Below are positions 31,900 through 33,995 of a stretch of DNA of 33,995 bases, one piece after another (the first letter of the stretch is position 1; every line of letters starts with the position of its first letter). The notes beneath the pieces are model-generated. The model saw only the letters and a list, made by a program, of their open reading frames with translations. It made no database searches and was not told the DNA's origin. The translations under genes were made by a program, and so were the position numbers. Source of the stretch: Sphingomonas sp. Y57. GTDB taxonomy: Bacteria > Pseudomonadota > Alphaproteobacteria > Sphingomonadales > Sphingomonadaceae. The stretch lies in contig NZ_LDES01000104.1 in the NCBI RefSeq assembly GCF_001015195.1, forward strand, positions 1 to 33,995, in the 5' to 3' direction.

Positions 31900-32213
31900 G
31901 GTGCCTTTTCCGGATAAGGGCGCGCACACGCAGCGGCGCGCCGTTCTGTCGAAGGTTCGCCCCGGGCTCGGGGCGCGAGGCACCGGAACCCGGGGCTAGA
32001 TGCCCGCGAGAAGCTGACCCGCTTGATGGCGGAAACGGAAAAGGCAGCAGAAGGTCCGCATCATGCCAAGATGGTGCCTGTGCGCATCTAAGTCAAATCT
32101 CTGAAGCGGCACCGGCCGCTCCCCCACTCGGCCACACATAAGATGCTGCCGTGGGGCAACGGCGTTGGGGAAGCGGGACGATGCGGCGAAGCCTCGAAAG
32201 ACGCGCCAAACCT
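31900..32213. other. Gene-free stretch
   Basis: These 314 bases hold no gene that I can support. A short rightward open frame, ending at about 32091, reads LTRLMAETEKAAEGPHHAKM near its end but has no start or family similarity. GCGGC-ACCG-GCCGC around 32107-32120 forms a small hairpin. The stretch presumably contains the promoter of the Rnk-like gene and the end of the cyclophilin transcript. Confidence 0.5.
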
Positions 32214-32900
32214 TCAGGGTGCGGCCGGCTTGGGCGCGGCGACGCGGCGGACGCTGATGATCTTGATCGGGGCGGCCAGCATCTGGCCCTTCATCACCCC
32301 CTCGCCCAGTGTCGGGGAGCGCGGGGCGGCGAGAATCTTCTTCACCACGTCCATCCCCTCGACGACATGGCCGAAGGCGGCATAGCCGAGATTGTCGCCG
32401 GGGGCGGATGGGTTGGCGTCCATATAGGTCATGTCGCCGACGACGATGAAGAAGTCGCCCGCCGCCGTGCCCGGCGCGTTGCGGCCCATCGATATGGTGC
32501 CGTCGACATGCTTGAGCCCGGTCTTGGTGGTCGGCTCATGCGCGATGCCGGGAAGGACCTTCTTGGGGTCGAACTTGATGCCGCCCTGGACCAGGCCCAG
32601 CTCGGGTGCGTTGGGCACCGCGACCGCGCGGTAGAAGGTCGTGTTGTCGAAGCGCTTGGTATCGGCATAGCGCAGGAAGTTGCTGGTGGTGATCGGCGCG
32701 CGCTCCTTCTCCAGCTCCAGCAGGATCGGGCCCTCGCTGGTCAGGATGCTGACCTGCACCGTCGCCGGCTTGGGCGCGGCGGCCGCTTGCGGGGCGGCCG
32801 GGGCGGGTGCGGCGGCGGCGGGCGGAACCGTATCCTGCGCGAAGGCGGGGAGGGCGGAGAGGCACAGCAGGGCGCCGAGCGCGAGTCGATGAATCGTCAT
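32214..32900 (-). CDS. Exported cyclophilin-type peptidyl-prolyl isomerase
   Basis: A 228-residue protein. A Sec signal peptide (MTIHRLALGALLCLSALPAFA) is followed by an Ala/Pro-rich linker (about 22-46) and a cyclophilin domain. The domain begins VSILTSEGPILLELEKERAP, contains RFDNTTFYRAV with the active-site Arg91, then GTISMGRNAPGTAAGDFFIV, and ends YAAFGHVVEGMDVVKKI. It would catalyse proline isomerisation during folding of periplasmic or outer-membrane proteins. Parts of the cyclosporin-binding surface are not conserved, as in many proteobacterial cyclophilins. It is a single gene, leftward, with the REP-like repeat about 60 bases upstream of its start. Confidence 0.93.
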   Translation of the reverse strand: MTIHRLALGALLCLSALPAFAQDTVPPAAAAPAPAAPQAAAAPKPATVQVSILTSEGPILLELEKERAPITTSNFLRYADTKRFDNTTFYRAVAVPNAPELGLVQGGIKFDPKKVLPGIAHEPTTKTGLKHVDGTISMGRNAPGTAAGDFFIVVGDMTYMDANPSAPGDNLGYAAFGHVVEGMDVVKKILAAPRSPTLGEGVMKGQMLAAPIKIISVRRVAAPKPAAP

Positions 32901-32959
32901 GGAGCGAGCTTAGCGCAGGAAGCGGCCCCGACAGAAGATACCGGGTTGCAGTTCCCTCC

Positions 32960-33052
32960 GTCATCCTGGCGGAAGCCAGGATCTCCCTTTTCTTTCGGTG
33001 CTCGGGCCGGGTCGTCGAAAGGCCGGGAGATCCCGGCTTTCGCCGGGATGAC
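32960..33052. repeat. REP-like dual-hairpin intergenic repeat
   Basis: Two 28-base copies in inverted orientation, 32960-32987 and 33025-33052, match at 25 of 28 positions and are separated by 37 bases. Each copy alone folds into a small hairpin: TCCTGGC with GCCAGGA in the left copy, TCCCGGC with GCCGGGA in the right. Two of the three differences compensate, keeping the small stem paired. The form GTCATCCCGGCGAAAG is one I associate with scattered repeats in sphingomonad genomes. It lies in the 307-base gap between the cyclophilin and ABC-F genes, which holds no gene otherwise. Confidence 0.7.
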
Positions 33053-33207
33053 GGGCGAGGGAGGAGGGGGAGAGGCTTTGCCCCCCGGCCCGGAGCGCCT
33101 ATATGAGCGATACGTGCGACGTGCGACGCGCTGTCAGATCGAGGACGAGACGATGGATTTCCACCCGACCGCAAAGCCCTTCCGCCTTGTCGTCCGGGAC
33201 CATCCTC

Positions 33208-33995
33208 ATGCCTGCCTCGATCACGCTTTCCCGATTGAGCTGGACCACGCCTGACGGCCGTCCGCTCCTCGACCATCTCGACATCGTCTTCGCGCCCGAG
33301 CGCTGCGGCCTGGTCGGCCGCAACGGCATCGGCAAGAGCACGCTGCTCCGCCTGATCGCGGGCGAGCTGGCGCCGCGCGCCGGCCACATCGTCGTCAACG
33401 GCACGATCGGCGTGATGCGCCAGATCGTCGATGTCGCCCCCCACGAGAGCGTCGCCGACCTGTTCGGCGTGCGCGACGCGCTCGCCCTGCTCGCGCGCGC
33501 CGAGGCGGGGACGGCGAGTCTCGACGAGCTGGCCGAGGCGGACTGGATGCTGGAGACGCGGATGCTCGCCGCGCTCGGCGCGGTCGGGCTCGACGCCGGG
33601 CCGGAGGTGCCGCTCGCGGCGCTGTCGGGCGGGCAGCGCAGCCGCGCGGCGATCGCGGCGGCTATGTTCGCCGAGCCCGATTTCCTGCTGCTCGACGAGC
33701 CGACCAACAATCTCGACCGGGCCGGCCGCGCCGCCGTCCATGACCTGCTCGCCGGCTGGCGCGGCGGGGCGATCGTCGTCAGCCACGATCGCGAGCTGCT
33801 CGACCATATGGACGCGATCGTCGAGCTGAGCGGGCTCGGCGCGGCGCGTCATGGCGGCAACTGGACCGCCTATCGCGCGCGCAGGGCGATCGAGCTCGAC
33901 GCGGCGCGGCACGACCTCGCCCAGGCCGAACGGCGCGCGACCGAGACCGCGCGCACCGCCCAGGCGACGCGCGAGCGCCAGCAGCGGCGCGATGC
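33208..33995 (+). CDS. ABC-F family ATPase (partial, cut by window end)
   Basis: The first 262 codons of an ABC-F type protein; the end lies beyond the window. The first nucleotide-binding domain is complete: Walker A GRNGIGKST (37-45), signature LSGGQRSR (139-146), Walker B LLLDEPTNNLD with Asp163-Glu164 and the switch in IVVSHDRELLDHM. A charged helical linker follows (ARHDLAQAERRATETARTAQ), the ABC-F interdomain arm. There are no membrane segments, as expected for this ribosome-associated group, which includes Uup/EttA and antibiotic-protection factors. The short insertion in the first domain is closer to the Uup/YheS-like members, but the subgroup cannot be fixed without the second half. 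The ATG at 33208 has only a weak ribosome site. Confidence 0.9.
   Translation, partial: MPASITLSRLSWTTPDGRPLLDHLDIVFAPERCGLVGRNGIGKSTLLRLIAGELAPRAGHIVVNGTIGVMRQIVDVAPHESVADLFGVRDALALLARAEAGTASLDELAEADWMLETRMLAALGAVGLDAGPEVPLAALSGGQRSRAAIAAAMFAEPDFLLLDEPTNNLDRAGRAAVHDLLAGWRGGAIVVSHDRELLDHMDAIVELSGLGAARHGGNWTAYRARRAIELDAARHDLAQAERRATETARTAQATRERQQRRD

Noticed and set aside
32090-32150. tRNA-Ser/Leu-like D-arm on the minus strand (GGCCGAGTGG)
   Set aside because: The bases that follow give no 5-bp anticodon stem and there is no GGTTCGAATCC-type T arm or matching acceptor stem. It is best seen as a chance match.
1-33995. CRISPR array, prophage or integrative element
   Set aside because: No regularly spaced repeats, integrase, phage structural genes or tRNA-flanked attachment sites were seen. 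Base composition and coding style are uniform apart from short AT-rich promoter gaps.

Overview
The window is high-GC, tightly packed bacterial DNA that reads like an alphaproteobacterial sphingomonad (Sphingomonas/Rhizorhabdus/Sphingobium type). The reasons are three large TonB-dependent receptors in 34 kb, each next to catabolic or scavenging enzymes, the codon use, and a dual-hairpin intergenic repeat of a kind I associate with this order. No rRNA, tRNA, CRISPR array, insertion sequence or intact transposase was found. The organism is inferred from style, not from a marker gene.

Layout. (1) 126-1528: a DUF2383/PA2169-type helical-bundle protein, divergent from a DJ-1/PfpI-family protein. 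(2) 1664-8442, catabolic cluster A: a large MalT-like LuxR regulator with its own terminator, then a TonB receptor, a Rieske oxygenase, an NTF2/SnoaL-like protein and an SRPBCC protein, ended by a strong hairpin. (3) 8526-11250: a frameshifted arylsulfatase relic, a class I/II aminotransferase and, divergent from it, a membrane-bound GGDEF diguanylate cyclase. (4) 11261-19992, sulfonate/sulfur cluster: a LysR regulator divergent from ssuC-ssuB-ssuD-ssuA, followed by a TonB receptor and a COG4529-type FAD/NAD(P) flavoprotein. (5) 20021-28923, catabolic cluster B: an Lrp/AsnC regulator, SRPBCC protein and metallo-beta-lactamase hydrolase leftward; a Rieske oxygenase, NTF2-like protein, TonB receptor, RidA-family protein, FAD amine/amino-acid-type oxidoreductase and malonyl-CoA synthetase rightward. 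(6) 28927-33995, mixed: a D-2-hydroxyacid dehydrogenase, an MFS transporter, an Rnk-like GreA/B-fold protein, an exported cyclophilin, a REP-like repeat and the start of an ABC-F ATPase cut by the window end.

The most interesting feature is that clusters A and B carry the same four-part kit: TonB receptor, Rieske oxygenase of one unusual subfamily, NTF2-like protein and SRPBCC protein. Each is under a different regulator and neither has a visible ferredoxin or reductase. Cluster B adds deamination-type (RidA plus FAD oxidase), hydrolase and malonate-activation functions. I infer two related, probably undescribed, uptake-and-oxygenation pathways, with cluster B perhaps ending in malonyl-CoA. 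The substrate cannot be read from the sequence.
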